This document shows, in pieces, positions 10,670 to 20,371 of a stretch of 64,000 nt of DNA (the stretch's first letter is position 1; each line of letters opens with the position of its first letter). The notes under the pieces are model-generated. The model did not search any database. It was not told the origin of the DNA and saw nothing but the letters and a program-made list of their open reading frames with translations. The translations under genes and the position numbers were made by a program. Source of the stretch: Methylobacterium sp. PvR107. GTDB taxonomy: Bacteria; Pseudomonadota; Alphaproteobacteria; Rhizobiales; Beijerinckiaceae. The DNA lies in contig NZ_JAFIBW010000001.1 in the NCBI RefSeq assembly GCF_017833295.1, forward strand, positions 3,437,501-3,501,500. The letters are read 5' to 3'.

Positions 10670-13020
10670 GCCGCGAGGGCGTCGGGGCTCCGCTGCCCCG
10701 CAAGGAGGACGACCGCCTGATGCGCGGGCGCGGCCAGTATGTCGGCGACGTCCGGCTGCCGGGGATGCAGGACGTCGCCTTCGTGCGCAGTCCGATGGCG
10801 CATGGCCGCATCCGCGCCATCCACGTGCCGGAGGCCTGCCGCGACCGCGTCTTCACCGCCGCCGACCTCGACGGGGTGCTGCCGATCCGGGCGGTCTCGG
10901 GGCTGCCCGGCTTCAAGGTCTCCGAACAGCCGGTGCTCGCCACTGGCAAGGTCCGGCAGGTGGGCGAGCTGGTGGCGATGTGCGTCGCGCCGACCCGCGC
11001 CGAGGCCGAGGACATCGCCGCCGCCGTGGTGCTCGACCTCGAGGAGCTGCCCGCTATCCACGACATGCTGGCCGCCCGCGAGCCGGGCTCCGCCCTCGTC
11101 CACGAGCACTGGGGCGACAACGTCTTCCTGGAGACGCTGGTCGATGTCGGCATCGAGAGTGCCCTCGACGCGCCGATCAAGGTGAGCCGCACCATCTCGA
11201 CGGGGCGCCAGTGCATGGCGCCGATCGAGGGCCGCGGCACCGTGGTGCAGCTCGATCATCGCCTCGACCAGCTCGTCGTCCACACCGCGAGCCAGATGCC
11301 GCACATCGTGCGCAACGGCCTCTCCGAATGCCTCGGGATCGAGCAGGGCCGCATCCGCATCGTCTCGCCGGATGTCGGCGGCGGCTTCGGCTACAAGGCG
11401 ATCCTGCTCGCCGAGGACGTGGCCCTCGCCTGGCTCGCGCTCCGCTGCGGCCATCCGGTCCGCTGGCTGGAGGACCGGCGCGAGCACCTGACCGCCAACG
11501 CCAATTGCCGCGAGCACCATTACCGCATCACAGCCTACGCGGAGCGGGACGGGACGCTGCGCGGCATCGACTGCGAGGCCACCGTCGATTCCGGTGCCTA
11601 CTCGGCCTACCCGTTCTCCGCCTGCCTGGAGGCCGCGCAGGTCGCCAGCATCCTGCCGGGGCCCTACGATTTCCCGGCCTATCGCTGCCGCACGTGGTCG
11701 GTGGCGACCAACAAGTGCCCGATCCTGCCCTACCGCGGCGTCGCCCGAACCGGCGTCTGCTTCGCCCTGGAACTCGCGCTCGACGCGGTCGCCCGCGCGG
11801 CCGGGATTCCGCCCGAGGCGGTGCGCGAGAAGAACCTCGTGCGGCCCGACCAGATGCCGTTCGAGAACATCACGAAGAAACACTTCGACAGCGGCGACTA
11901 CCCGGAGGCGCTCGCCCGCGCTCTGGCGGCCATCGACGTGGAGGCGATCCGCGCCCGCCAGCGTCAGGGCGAGCCGGATGGGCGCCGGATCGGTCTGGGC
12001 CTCTCGATCTACTGCGAGCAAGCCGCGCACGGCACCTCGGTCTATTCCGGCTGGGGCATTCCGATGGTGCCCGGCCACGAGCAGGCCAGCGCCCGCCTGA
12101 CCCCGGACGGCGGTCTGGAGCTGCGGATCGGCGCCCATTCCCACGGCCAGGGCCTGGAGACGACGCTGGCCCAGGTCGCCCACGAGATCCTGGGCGTGCC
12201 GGTGGCGCGCACCCGCCTCGTCCACGGCGACACCGCGATGACCCCCTACTCCACTGGGTCCTGGGGCTCCCGCGTCATGGTGATGGCGGGCGGCGCGGTG
12301 GCGGCGGCCTGCGAGGAGTTGCGGACCCGGGCCGTGCGGATCGGCGCCCACCTGCTCCAAGCGCGGCCCGAGGACTGCCGCTTCGAGGGTGGCCATGTCG
12401 TGGGTCCCTCCGGCGACGTCCCGCTCGAGGCGATCGCCCGCACCTGGTACCGGCGCCCGCAGGACCTCGCGCCCGACACCGATCCGGGCGGCCTCGAAGT
12501 CACCGCCGGCTACAAGCCGGTGCGCGACAGCGGCACCTTCTCGTACGCGGCGCACGCGGCCGTGGTGGCGGTCGACCCCGATCTCGGGGCGGTCGAGATC
12601 CTCGACTACGTCATCGTCGAGGATGGCGGCACACTGGTGAACCCCCTCGTGGTCGACGGCCAGATCTACGGCGGCCTTGCGCAGGGGATCGGCACGGCCC
12701 TGTTCGAGGAGATGCGCTTCGACGGTCGCGGTCAGCCGCTGGCCTCGACCTTCGCCGACTATCTCCTGCCCGGCGCCGCCGACGTGCCGATGGCGCGCAT
12801 CGACCACATGGAGACGCCCTCGCCCTACACGCGCTTCGGCCAGAAGGGCATCGGCGAGGGCGGCGCCATCGCGCCCCCGGCGGCTTTGGCCAACGCCATC
12901 AACGATGCGCTTGCGCCGCTCGGCGTCGAGGTGCTGCATTCCCCCGTCACACCCCGACGGATCGTGGAGGCGGTGCTCGCCACCCGCGCGCCCGCCGAGA
13001 CCGCGCGGGAGGCCGCATGA
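10666..13020 (+). CDS. Xanthine dehydrogenase-family molybdopterin-binding subunit
   Basis: This is a 784-residue large subunit of a molybdenum hydroxylase. The N-terminal a/b-hammerhead domain (about 15-125) starts with the typical RKEDDRLMRGRGQYVGD. Two molybdopterin-binding regions follow: GGGFGYKA at about 237-244, YRGVARTG at about 356, and the active-site glutamate in GIGEGGAIAPP at about 730. The CO-dehydrogenase loop with its active-site Cys is absent (PYRGVARTG occupies the place), so this hydroxylates an organic substrate, most likely an N-heterocycle or aldehyde, and is not a CO dehydrogenase. Start and stop overlap its neighbours by ATGA, so the three subunits are translated together. 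Confidence 0.92.
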   Translation: MSREGVGAPLPRKEDDRLMRGRGQYVGDVRLPGMQDVAFVRSPMAHGRIRAIHVPEACRDRVFTAADLDGVLPIRAVSGLPGFKVSEQPVLATGKVRQVGELVAMCVAPTRAEAEDIAAAVVLDLEELPAIHDMLAAREPGSALVHEHWGDNVFLETLVDVGIESALDAPIKVSRTISTGRQCMAPIEGRGTVVQLDHRLDQLVVHTASQMPHIVRNGLSECLGIEQGRIRIVSPDVGGGFGYKAILLAEDVALAWLALRCGHPVRWLEDRREHLTANANCREHHYRITAYAERDGTLRGIDCEATVDSGAYSAYPFSACLEAAQVASILPGPYDFPAYRCRTWSVATNKCPILPYRGVARTGVCFALELALDAVARAAGIPPEAVREKNLVRPDQMPFENITKKHFDSGDYPEALARALAAIDVEAIRARQRQGEPDGRRIGLGLSIYCEQAAHGTSVYSGWGIPMVPGHEQASARLTPDGGLELRIGAHSHGQGLETTLAQVAHEILGVPVARTRLVHGDTAMTPYSTGSWGSRVMVMAGGAVAAACEELRTRAVRIGAHLLQARPEDCRFEGGHVVGPSGDVPLEAIARTWYRRPQDLAPDTDPGGLEVTAGYKPVRDSGTFSYAAHAAVVAVDPDLGAVEILDYVIVEDGGTLVNPLVVDGQIYGGLAQGIGTALFEEMRFDGRGQPLASTFADYLLPGAADVPMARIDHMETPSPYTRFGQKGIGEGGAIAPPAALANAINDALAPLGVEVLHSPVTPRRIVEAVLATRAPAETAREAA

Positions 13021-13889
13021 AGCCCGCCGCCTTCGCCTGGGAGCGCCCCGACAGCCTGCCCGCCCTGCTGGCGCGCCTCGCCGAGACCCCCGCCGGCGTG
13101 AAGCTGATCGCGGGCGGCCAGTCCCTCGGGCCGATGCTGAACTTGCGCCTCGTCGAGCCCGCCCTGATCCTCGACATCACCGGCGTGCCCGAGCTCCGGA
13201 CCGCGCGGGTTGAGGGCGACACGTTCGTCCTCGGGGCCTGCGTGACCCATGCCGATATTGAGGACGGGCGCGTCGCGGACCTCACCGGCGGCGCGCTGCG
13301 GCGGGTCGCGGCCGCGATCGCTTACCGGCCGGTGCGCAACCGCGGCACGGTCGGCGGCAGCCTCGTCCACGCCGACCCGGCCGCCGACTGGGTGAGTGCC
13401 CTGACGGCCCTCGGCGCCGAGGTGGAGATCGCGGGGCGGACCGGGCGTCGCACCCTGCCGGTGGAGCGCTTCGTGACCGGCGCCCTCTCGGTCGCCCTGG
13501 GCGCAGACGAGATCCTGGTCGCCGTGCGCGTCCCAGCGCTGCCGGCGGGCGCGGCATGGGGCTACGTCAAGCACTGCGCGAAGATCGGCGAGTTCGCCCA
13601 CGCCATCGGGGCCGTGCGCCTCGAACCCGGCGCAGACCGGGGCCGGGCCGTGATCGGCGCGGTCGAGGGGCCGCCCGTGCTCCTCGCCGATGCCCGCCCG
13701 CTCTTCGGCGGCCGCATCGGCGCCGACTTCGCCGCGCGCTTCGACCCCCGGGTCGCGGATCAGGCGCTGCGGGAGGCCGGGATGGCCGACGCGGTCGAGC
13801 GGCACATCCACGTCACCGTCCTGGGCCGCGCGGTGGCCGCAGCGGCCGCGCCCGATCCCCGAGCCAACACCCTTCCGGAGGCCGCATGA
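13017..13889 (+). CDS. Molybdenum hydroxylase FAD-binding (medium) subunit
   Basis: The 290-residue protein has the FAD_binding_5 domain: the flavin-binding IAGGQSLGPML at about residues 36-46, RNRGTVGGSLVHADPAADW at about 109-127, and a C-terminal CO_deh_flav_C domain (AWGYVKHCAKIGEFA, then IGAVEGPPV). It passes electrons from the Fe-S clusters to an acceptor. Four-base overlaps on both sides (13017-13020 and 13886-13889) place it in the same translation unit as the large and small subunits. Confidence 0.92.
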   Translation: MKPAAFAWERPDSLPALLARLAETPAGVKLIAGGQSLGPMLNLRLVEPALILDITGVPELRTARVEGDTFVLGACVTHADIEDGRVADLTGGALRRVAAAIAYRPVRNRGTVGGSLVHADPAADWVSALTALGAEVEIAGRTGRRTLPVERFVTGALSVALGADEILVAVRVPALPAGAAWGYVKHCAKIGEFAHAIGAVRLEPGADRGRAVIGAVEGPPVLLADARPLFGGRIGADFAARFDPRVADQALREAGMADAVERHIHVTVLGRAVAAAAAPDPRANTLPEAA

Positions 13890-15085
13890 GCACCGCGCTG
13901 GCCGAACCCGGGCCGTCCCGCATGACCCTCGCGCTGACGGTGAACGGCCGGGCCGTGCGGGTCGCGGCCGAGCCGCGCAGCCATCTCGGCGACGTGCTGC
14001 GCGACGGGCTCGACCTCACCGGTACGCATCTCGGTTGTGAGCACGGCGTCTGCGGCGCCTGCACCGTACTCCTTGACGGCGAGCCGGCCCGCGCCTGCCT
14101 GACCTTCGCGGGCGCCTGCGCGGGCGCCGCCGTCACCACGATCGAGGGGCTCGATACGGACGCCATCGCGGGTGAGCTGCGGGCCGCCTTCAACCGTGAG
14201 CACGCGCTCCAGTGCGGCTACTGCACGCCCGGGATGCTGGTGGCCGCCCGCGATCTGGTCCTGCGGCTGCCAGAGGCCGACGAGCGGCGGATCCGGGTCG
14301 GCCTCTCGGGCAATCTTTGCCGCTGCACCGGCTATGCCGGCATCGTCCGGGCCGTGATGGCGGTGATTGCAGACCGGCGCGGACGCGGCATCCTGCCCGA
14401 GACTGGCGCGGAACGCGCCCTCGGCCCGGTCGGCGCCCGGGTCGGCGCGGCGGTGGTCGCGCCCCTGCACCCGCCGGCGGATGCTGTCGCCCCGGCGGTG
14501 CCCGCCGCGGTGGCGGACCTGTCTGACACGTTCGCGCCGGCCCAAGGCTTCAAGCAGGTGCTCGACCTCGCCCACCCGCCGGAAGCCGTGTTCGGCCTTC
14601 TCGGCGATATCGAAGCGGTCGCCGCCTGCCTACCGGGCGCGGTGCTGACGGCGCGCCCCACCTCCGACACGGTCGAGGGCGGCCTGCAGGTGCGGATCGG
14701 ACCGATCGTCGCGACGTTCCGCGGCCGCGCCCGCCTCTCCCGGGACGAGGCCGCGCGGACCGGCTCGGTCCACGGGGCCGGCAGCGACGCGGGCGGCCGC
14801 TCGGCCACCGAGGGGCGGATCCGCTACCGGGTCGGCGCGGGACCGGCGCCCGGCACCGCCCGGGTCGAGCTCGACGTCGGCTACACCCTGACTGGGCCGC
14901 TCGCGCAGTTCGGCCGGCCCGGCCTCGTGCGCGACCTCGCCGGCCGCATCGCGGCGGAGTTCTGCCGCAACCTCGATGCCCGGCTCTCGGGCGTCGCGGC
15001 GCCGACGCCCGCCGGCCTCAACCCGCTCCGCCTGCTCCTGGGCCTCGCCCGCGCGCGCCTCGCAGCGTGGCTCGGCCGCGCCTGA
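13886..15085 (+). CDS. [2Fe-2S] small subunit fused to CoxG-like SRPBCC domain
   Basis: The protein is 399 residues. Residues 13-165 form the usual small subunit: a ferredoxin-type cluster bound by C51, C56, C59 and C71, and a second cluster in the helical domain by C110/C113 and C145/C147 (QCGYCTP, NLCRCTGY). After a Pro/Ala-rich linker (about 170-212), residues about 213-370 form an SRPBCC/CoxG-like domain (GFKQVLDLAHPPEAVFGLLG, then ACLPGA). A short hydrophobic-amphipathic tail (LRLLLGLARARLAAWLG) may touch the membrane. CoxG is usually a separate protein implicated in membrane anchoring of CO dehydrogenase. The fusion suggests a membrane-associated hydroxylase; that last step is inference. 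Confidence 0.88.
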   Translation: MSTALAEPGPSRMTLALTVNGRAVRVAAEPRSHLGDVLRDGLDLTGTHLGCEHGVCGACTVLLDGEPARACLTFAGACAGAAVTTIEGLDTDAIAGELRAAFNREHALQCGYCTPGMLVAARDLVLRLPEADERRIRVGLSGNLCRCTGYAGIVRAVMAVIADRRGRGILPETGAERALGPVGARVGAAVVAPLHPPADAVAPAVPAAVADLSDTFAPAQGFKQVLDLAHPPEAVFGLLGDIEAVAACLPGAVLTARPTSDTVEGGLQVRIGPIVATFRGRARLSRDEAARTGSVHGAGSDAGGRSATEGRIRYRVGAGPAPGTARVELDVGYTLTGPLAQFGRPGLVRDLAGRIAAEFCRNLDARLSGVAAPTPAGLNPLRLLLGLARARLAAWLGRA

Positions 15086-15120
15086 ACCCCCTCCCGCCTC
15101 AATCCACCGGAGACACGCGA

Positions 15121-16269
15121 ATGCTTGGCAGGTTCACCCTTACGACCGCGATCCTGCTGGCGCTGACGGCGACGGGCGCCCGGGCGGACGCGATCCGCAT
15201 CGGCGTCAACGAGCCTCTGACCGGGCCGTTTGCGGCGTCCGGCACCTACGTGGTGAACGGCGCCAAGATCGCCGCCGATGAGATCAACGCCAAGGGCGGC
15301 GTCCTCGGCAAGACGCTGGAACTCGTGATCGAGGACAACAAGAGCAACCCGACCGAGGCCGCCGCGGTCGCCGAGAAGCTGATCACCAGCGACAAGACCC
15401 CGGTGATGATGGGCGCCTGGGGCTCCAGCCTGACGCTCGCCGTCATGCCCAAGCTCGCGGATTACGAGACGCCGATGCTGGTCGAGACCTCCTCGTCCGG
15501 CAAGATCACGACCTCCGGCAACCCCTACGTGTTCCGGATCTCGCCGCCCTCGTCGCTCGAAGCCGAGACCTTCGCGCCGATGGTGGCACGCCTCGGACTG
15601 AAGAAGGTCGACTTCCTGGTCCTCAACAACGATTTCGGCCGCGGCGCGGCGACCGATTTCGGCAAGATGCTCAAGGACAAGGGCGTGACGGTCGGCCTCG
15701 TCGAGACCATGGATCAGGGTGCGCAGGACATGAGCGCCCAGCTCGCCAAGCTGAAGGCGTCGGACTCCGACACGATCATGATCACGAGTTCGGTCGATCA
15801 GCTCGTGCTGCTGTTCAAGCAGATGGCCGCCTTGGGCCTGAAGAAGCGGGTGATCACCACCGGCGGCTCGCAGAACCCAGACCAGATCATCGCCCAGGCG
15901 GGTGCGGCCGCCGACGGCACGATGCACCTGACGACCTTCCTGCCCTGGTCGCCCGACAGGACGCCGGACCCGAAGGCCACCGAGGCCTTCATCGCCGCGT
16001 GGAAGAAGCGCGGCTTCGACTTCGCCGGCGTCACCGAAAGCTTCCGCGGGTACGACGGCATCCGCGCGATCGCCCACGCCATCGAGAAGGCGGGCTCGGC
16101 CGATCCGGCCGCGATCACCAAGGCCTTCTGGTCGGTCGACTTCGTCGGGCTCAACGGACCGATCCGCTTCACCAAGGCCGGCCCCGCCGGGAAGGAGAGC
16201 GGCCAGAGCAAGCCCGACGTCTACATCATCGAGATCAAGGACGGGAAAGTGATCGTGCCGACGCTCTAA
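15121..16269 (+). CDS. Branched-chain-type ABC transporter substrate-binding protein
   Basis: The 382-residue periplasmic protein has a clear signal peptide (hydrophobic residues 5-17, cleavage probably after ARA at about residue 22). A Peripla_BP_6 domain follows (IRIGVNEPLTGPFAASG, GVLGKTLELVIEDNKSNP, and TSSSGKITTSGNPYVFR). ATG 15121 follows a CCGGAGA ribosome site. The family binds branched-chain amino acids, amides, urea or aromatic acids. Here it leads a complete importer downstream of the hydroxylase, so its ligand is probably the operon's substrate. Confidence 0.9.
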   Translation: MLGRFTLTTAILLALTATGARADAIRIGVNEPLTGPFAASGTYVVNGAKIAADEINAKGGVLGKTLELVIEDNKSNPTEAAAVAEKLITSDKTPVMMGAWGSSLTLAVMPKLADYETPMLVETSSSGKITTSGNPYVFRISPPSSLEAETFAPMVARLGLKKVDFLVLNNDFGRGAATDFGKMLKDKGVTVGLVETMDQGAQDMSAQLAKLKASDSDTIMITSSVDQLVLLFKQMAALGLKKRVITTGGSQNPDQIIAQAGAAADGTMHLTTFLPWSPDRTPDPKATEAFIAAWKKRGFDFAGVTESFRGYDGIRAIAHAIEKAGSADPAAITKAFWSVDFVGLNGPIRFTKAGPAGKESGQSKPDVYIIEIKDGKVIVPTL

Positions 16270-16352
16270 GCGCCTCCGGACCGGCGGCCTTACGCCAGTC
16301 CCTTCGTCCGTCCACCGGCCACCGGGCCGGGGCACATCCTCGGAGGCCGCCC

Positions 16353-17225
16353 GTGAACGAACTGATCCAGCATCTCGTCAACGCGCTCATCCTCGGCGGC
16401 ACCTACGCGCTGCTGGGGATCGGCCTGACGCTGATCTTCGGGATCATGAACGTCGTGAACTTCACCCACGGCGCGCTCTACACGGTCGGCGCCTACGTGA
16501 TGTACTTGGCTGCCGCCGCCCTCGGCCTGAACTTCTTCCTGGCGCTGCCGGTGGCGATCCTCGGGGGGCTCCTGCTCGGGGCCGCGATTGAGCTGCTGCT
16601 GCTGCGCCCGTTCCGGGGCTCGGACATCGATACCACCATGCTGGTGATGATCGGCGCCGGGATCATCCTGCAATCGGGCACGCTCTGGACCTTCGGCGGC
16701 GTCGCCAAGGCGATCCCGTCGCCCTTCCCCGAAGCGCCGCTCCAGATCGGCCCGGTCTCGGTCTCCTGGCTGCGGCTTTTCGTGCTCGGGGCAGCGCTGA
16801 CCCTGATCGCGCTGACCTACGCGCTGATCAACCGGACCAAGCTCGGGCTTGCCATGCGCGCCGCCTTCCAGGATTCTGACACGGCGGCGCTGATGGGCGT
16901 CGACGTCCGCCGAATCTACACCGCGACCTTCGCGCTGGGCTCGTCGCTGGCGGCGGCGGCCGGCGCCCTACTCGGTCCCGTCTACGTGGTGTTCCCGCAG
17001 ATGGGCGGCCTCGCCGAGCTGAAGGCCTTCGCCATCGTCATCCTGGGCGGCCTCGGCAACGTCACTGGCGCGGCGATCGGCGGCTTCATCCTGGCGCTCG
17101 CCGAGGAGTTCGGCGCCGGCTACGTCTCCTCCGGATACCGGGACGCGATGGGGTTCCTGATCATCATCGCGGTGCTGCTCTACCGGCCCACCGGTCTGTT
17201 CGCGAAGGCGGAGCGCATCGGATGA
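16353..17225 (+). CDS. livH: ABC importer permease, LivH family
   Basis: The 290-residue integral membrane protein has about eight hydrophobic segments. It shows the LivH signature at the N-terminus (GTYALLGIGLTLIFGIMNVVNF) and a conserved coupling region (LGLAMRAAFQDSDTAALMGVD). The GTG start at 16353 is supported by CGGAGG at 16341-16346. It overlaps livM by 4 bp. The symbol reflects the family; the substrate is not shown to be a branched-chain amino acid. Confidence 0.9.
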   Translation: MNELIQHLVNALILGGTYALLGIGLTLIFGIMNVVNFTHGALYTVGAYVMYLAAAALGLNFFLALPVAILGGLLLGAAIELLLLRPFRGSDIDTTMLVMIGAGIILQSGTLWTFGGVAKAIPSPFPEAPLQIGPVSVSWLRLFVLGAALTLIALTYALINRTKLGLAMRAAFQDSDTAALMGVDVRRIYTATFALGSSLAAAAGALLGPVYVVFPQMGGLAELKAFAIVILGGLGNVTGAAIGGFILALAEEFGAGYVSSGYRDAMGFLIIIAVLLYRPTGLFAKAERIG

Positions 17226-18256
17226 ACCGGCTCTTTCCCCTCGCCCTGCTCGCCGGCCTCGTGGTCCTGCCCGTGGGGCTCGGCGCCAACCCCTATCTCC
17301 TCAACGCGCTGATCGTGACAGGCATCCTGACGATCGGCGCCATGAGCCTGAACCTGCTCCTCGGCTTCACCGGGCAGCTCAGCCTCGGCCACATCGCGTT
17401 CTTCGGGATCGGCGCTTACGTCAGCGCACTGACGAGCCTCGGCTTCGACGTGGATCTCGGATTCGGCATCCGCGCGGTCCACGAGCCCTGGCCGGCCTGC
17501 GTCGGCTTCCTGCTGGCGACGGTGGCGGCGGGCGGCTGCGGCTACCTGATCGGGCGGCTCTCCTTCCGGGTGCGGGGCGCCTATTTCGTCATCGTGACGA
17601 TTTCCTTCGCCGAGGTCGTGCGGCTGGTGGCCCTCAACTGGGTGGAGCTGACGCAGGGGCCGCTGGCGCTCACCAACATCCCGGCCATCACCCTCGGCCT
17701 GCCGGGCCTCGGGATGTGGACCCTGAAGACCAAGCTCCAGAACTACTACCTCGTGCTGACTGTGGGCACGCTCTGCTACGGCGTGATCGCCCGTCTGGTC
17801 GGCGGGCGCTTCGGCCGGGCGATGCGGGGCCTCAAGGAGAACGAGTCGCTGGCGCTGTCGGTCGGCATCAACGCCACCCGCACGCTGACGGTCGCGGCGG
17901 TGATCTCGGCCGCGATGGCGGGCGCGGCCGGCAGCCTCTACGCCCATTACCTGCGCATCATCGATCCCGACGTTTTCCTGTTCGCCACCACGGTCACCAT
18001 GGTCATCATGGTGGTGGCGGGCGGCAAGGGCACCCTGATGGGGCCGGTCGTCGGCGGCCTGATCTTCGGCCTGCTGCCGGTGGCGCTCCGCCCGGTGATG
18101 GCGCCGGAAGCCCAATGGATCGTCTACGGCCTCGTGCTGATCGTGATCCTGTTCGTGATGCCGCGGGGCATCGTGCCAGGCCTCTCGGCCCTGCTCAGCC
18201 GCCGGCAGGCCCAACCGGCCCCGGTCCTCGAGGTCAATCCGGCGGTGCAACGATGA
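17222..18256 (+). CDS. livM: ABC importer permease, LivM family
   Basis: The 344-residue membrane protein is the second permease of the importer. Its N-terminal helices include TGILTIGAMSLNLLLGFTGQ and SLGHIAFFGIGAYVSAL. The EAA-like coupling motif is in GRAMRGLKENESLALSVG, and the conserved GGKGTLMGPVVGG lies near the C-terminus. ATGA overlaps with livH and livG show one translation unit. Confidence 0.9.
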   Translation: MNRLFPLALLAGLVVLPVGLGANPYLLNALIVTGILTIGAMSLNLLLGFTGQLSLGHIAFFGIGAYVSALTSLGFDVDLGFGIRAVHEPWPACVGFLLATVAAGGCGYLIGRLSFRVRGAYFVIVTISFAEVVRLVALNWVELTQGPLALTNIPAITLGLPGLGMWTLKTKLQNYYLVLTVGTLCYGVIARLVGGRFGRAMRGLKENESLALSVGINATRTLTVAAVISAAMAGAAGSLYAHYLRIIDPDVFLFATTVTMVIMVVAGGKGTLMGPVVGGLIFGLLPVALRPVMAPEAQWIVYGLVLIVILFVMPRGIVPGLSALLSRRQAQPAPVLEVNPAVQR

Positions 18257-19060
18257 GCGCGATCCTCTCCGTCGAGCATGTCGGGGTCCGCTTCGGCGGC
18301 CTCGTCGCCATCGCCGACCTGCATTTCGACGTCCAGGCAGGCGAGATCGTCAGCCTGATCGGACCGAACGGGGCCGGCAAGACCACGGCCTTCAACGTGA
18401 TGACGGGCTTCCTGAAGCCCAGCCAGGGCGACGTCCGGTTCCGCGGCACGTCCCTGAGAGACCTGCCGCCGCACGCGATCACGCGGCTCCGCCTCGCCCG
18501 CACCTTCCAGCGCACCAGCGTCTTCCCGGACGACACGGTGTTCGACAACGTGATGATCGGCCTGCACCAGATGGGCGCCGCGTCGGGCCGCGTCCCCGTT
18601 CTCGATGCGCTTCTCGGCCGATCGGGTGCCGGCGAGAGGCAGCTGCGGGCCCGTGCCGAGGCGCTCCTCGACTGGGTCGGGCTCGCCGCCAGAGCGCATG
18701 AGAAGGCCGGCGCCCTGGCCTATGGCGAGCAGCGCCTCGTCGGCGTGGCCCTGGCGCTCGCCACCGAGCCCGCCATGCTGCTCCTCGACGAGCCGGTTTC
18801 GGGGATGAATGCCTCCGAGACGCGGGTCTTCGTGCGGCTGGTCCGGCAGATCCGCGAGCGCGGCGTCACCATCCTCCTCGTCGAGCACGATATGCCGATG
18901 GTGATGGAGGTCTCCGACCGCATCGTCGTCCTCAATTACGGCCGCCTGATCGCCGAGGGGCCGCCGGACCGGATCCGCACCGACCCGGCGGTGATCGAGG
19001 CCTACCTCGGCCAGGGCAGCGCCGCCCGGCAGGCCGCCGCCGCAGTTCAGGAGGCGGCCC

Positions 19061-19068
<8 letters not shown>
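18253..19068 (+). CDS. livG: ABC importer ATPase, LivG family
   Basis: The 271-residue ATP-binding protein has Walker A GPNGAGKT (about residues 37-44), a signature in the LivG form (LAYGEQRLV), Walker B MLLLDEP and an H-loop in LLVEHDM. The C-terminal LivG extension ends with an Ala-rich tail (RQAAAAVQEAAHA) that overlaps the livF start by 8 bp. It energises the importer with LivF. Confidence 0.92.
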
Positions 19069-19757
<689 letters not shown>

Positions 19758-19765
<8 letters not shown>

Positions 19766-20081
19766 GGCGGAGCGGCCGGAGCGGATTTACCTCGGCCCGC
19801 ACGACCTTCTCGCCGACCGGACCCTGGCGCCGATCAACGTGGACGGACACCACCTCCTTCTCGTGCGGGACGGCGAGCGGATCGTCGCCGCCGAGCGGGC
19901 CTGCCCCCACGAGGGGGCGGATCTGGGGCTTGGCCGATGCGTCGCTGGACGGCTGCTCTGCCCACGGCATCTCGCCTCCTTCGATCTCCGGGACGGCTCC
20001 GTCTCACCGGGCTGGTCGTTTCGTGCCCTCCGTCTGTTCGAGATCGAGTCGGCATCTGATGGGCTATGGCTCAGGACGTAA
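19758..20081 (+). CDS. Rieske [2Fe-2S] ferredoxin
   Basis: The 107-residue protein starts at GTG 19758 and overlaps the livF stop. It has one Rieske domain: CPH in ERACPHEGADL and CPRH in GRLLCPRHLASF give the C-x-H ... C-x-x-H ligand set. It would carry electrons to an oxygenase or reductase; no oxygenase is encoded next to it, so its partner is either elsewhere or is one of the operon's enzymes. It closes the operon: the next gene is 290 bp away after a dispersed repeat. Confidence 0.88.
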
Positions 20082-20094
20082 CAAAAGCAGCACA

Positions 20095-20172
20095 TCGGGG
20101 TCCGCTTTCAGGCAAAGACGAGAGCTACCTGAATGGCCGAGGTGGGCGCGAAGCCGAATATCGGCTTTCTGA
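20095..20172 (-). repeat. Dispersed intergenic repeat R2, copy 1
   Basis: Read on the minus strand it has GCCGATATTCGGCTTCGCGC, then CATTCAGGTAGC, then TGAAAGCGGAC. The same ordered blocks recur at 26208-26282 and 58645-58725 with diverged spacers. It lies in the gap 20082-20371, where I see no gene. Confidence 0.55.
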
Positions 20173-20371
20173 CGGCAGCGCACGGCGCGGAGCGGCCTGC
20201 CTACGCCTCGGGCAGTGAAGGGCACGGGTTCATAGGCCCATCGCCCCTCCAATCATGACACCGCTTCGTCCGGCGCCCCAACTTGCCTCGCCGCTGATCC
20301 AAGGGCACTCTGCGAAGCCACCAGCGTGAAGGGCGCATGATCTTGATGGTGCCAAGCACGAGCAATCGCGC

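Noticed and set aside
10477..12939. 820-codon open frame on the minus strand, opposite the molybdopterin subunit
   Set aside because: It mirrors the codon pattern of the plus-strand gene, has no domain sense and starts nowhere useful. It is a GC-rich antisense shadow.
10666..15085. Carbon monoxide dehydrogenase (CoxMSL)
   Set aside because: The large subunit lacks the cysteine-containing active-site loop of true CO dehydrogenase. The neighbours (hydrolases, importer) point to an organic substrate.
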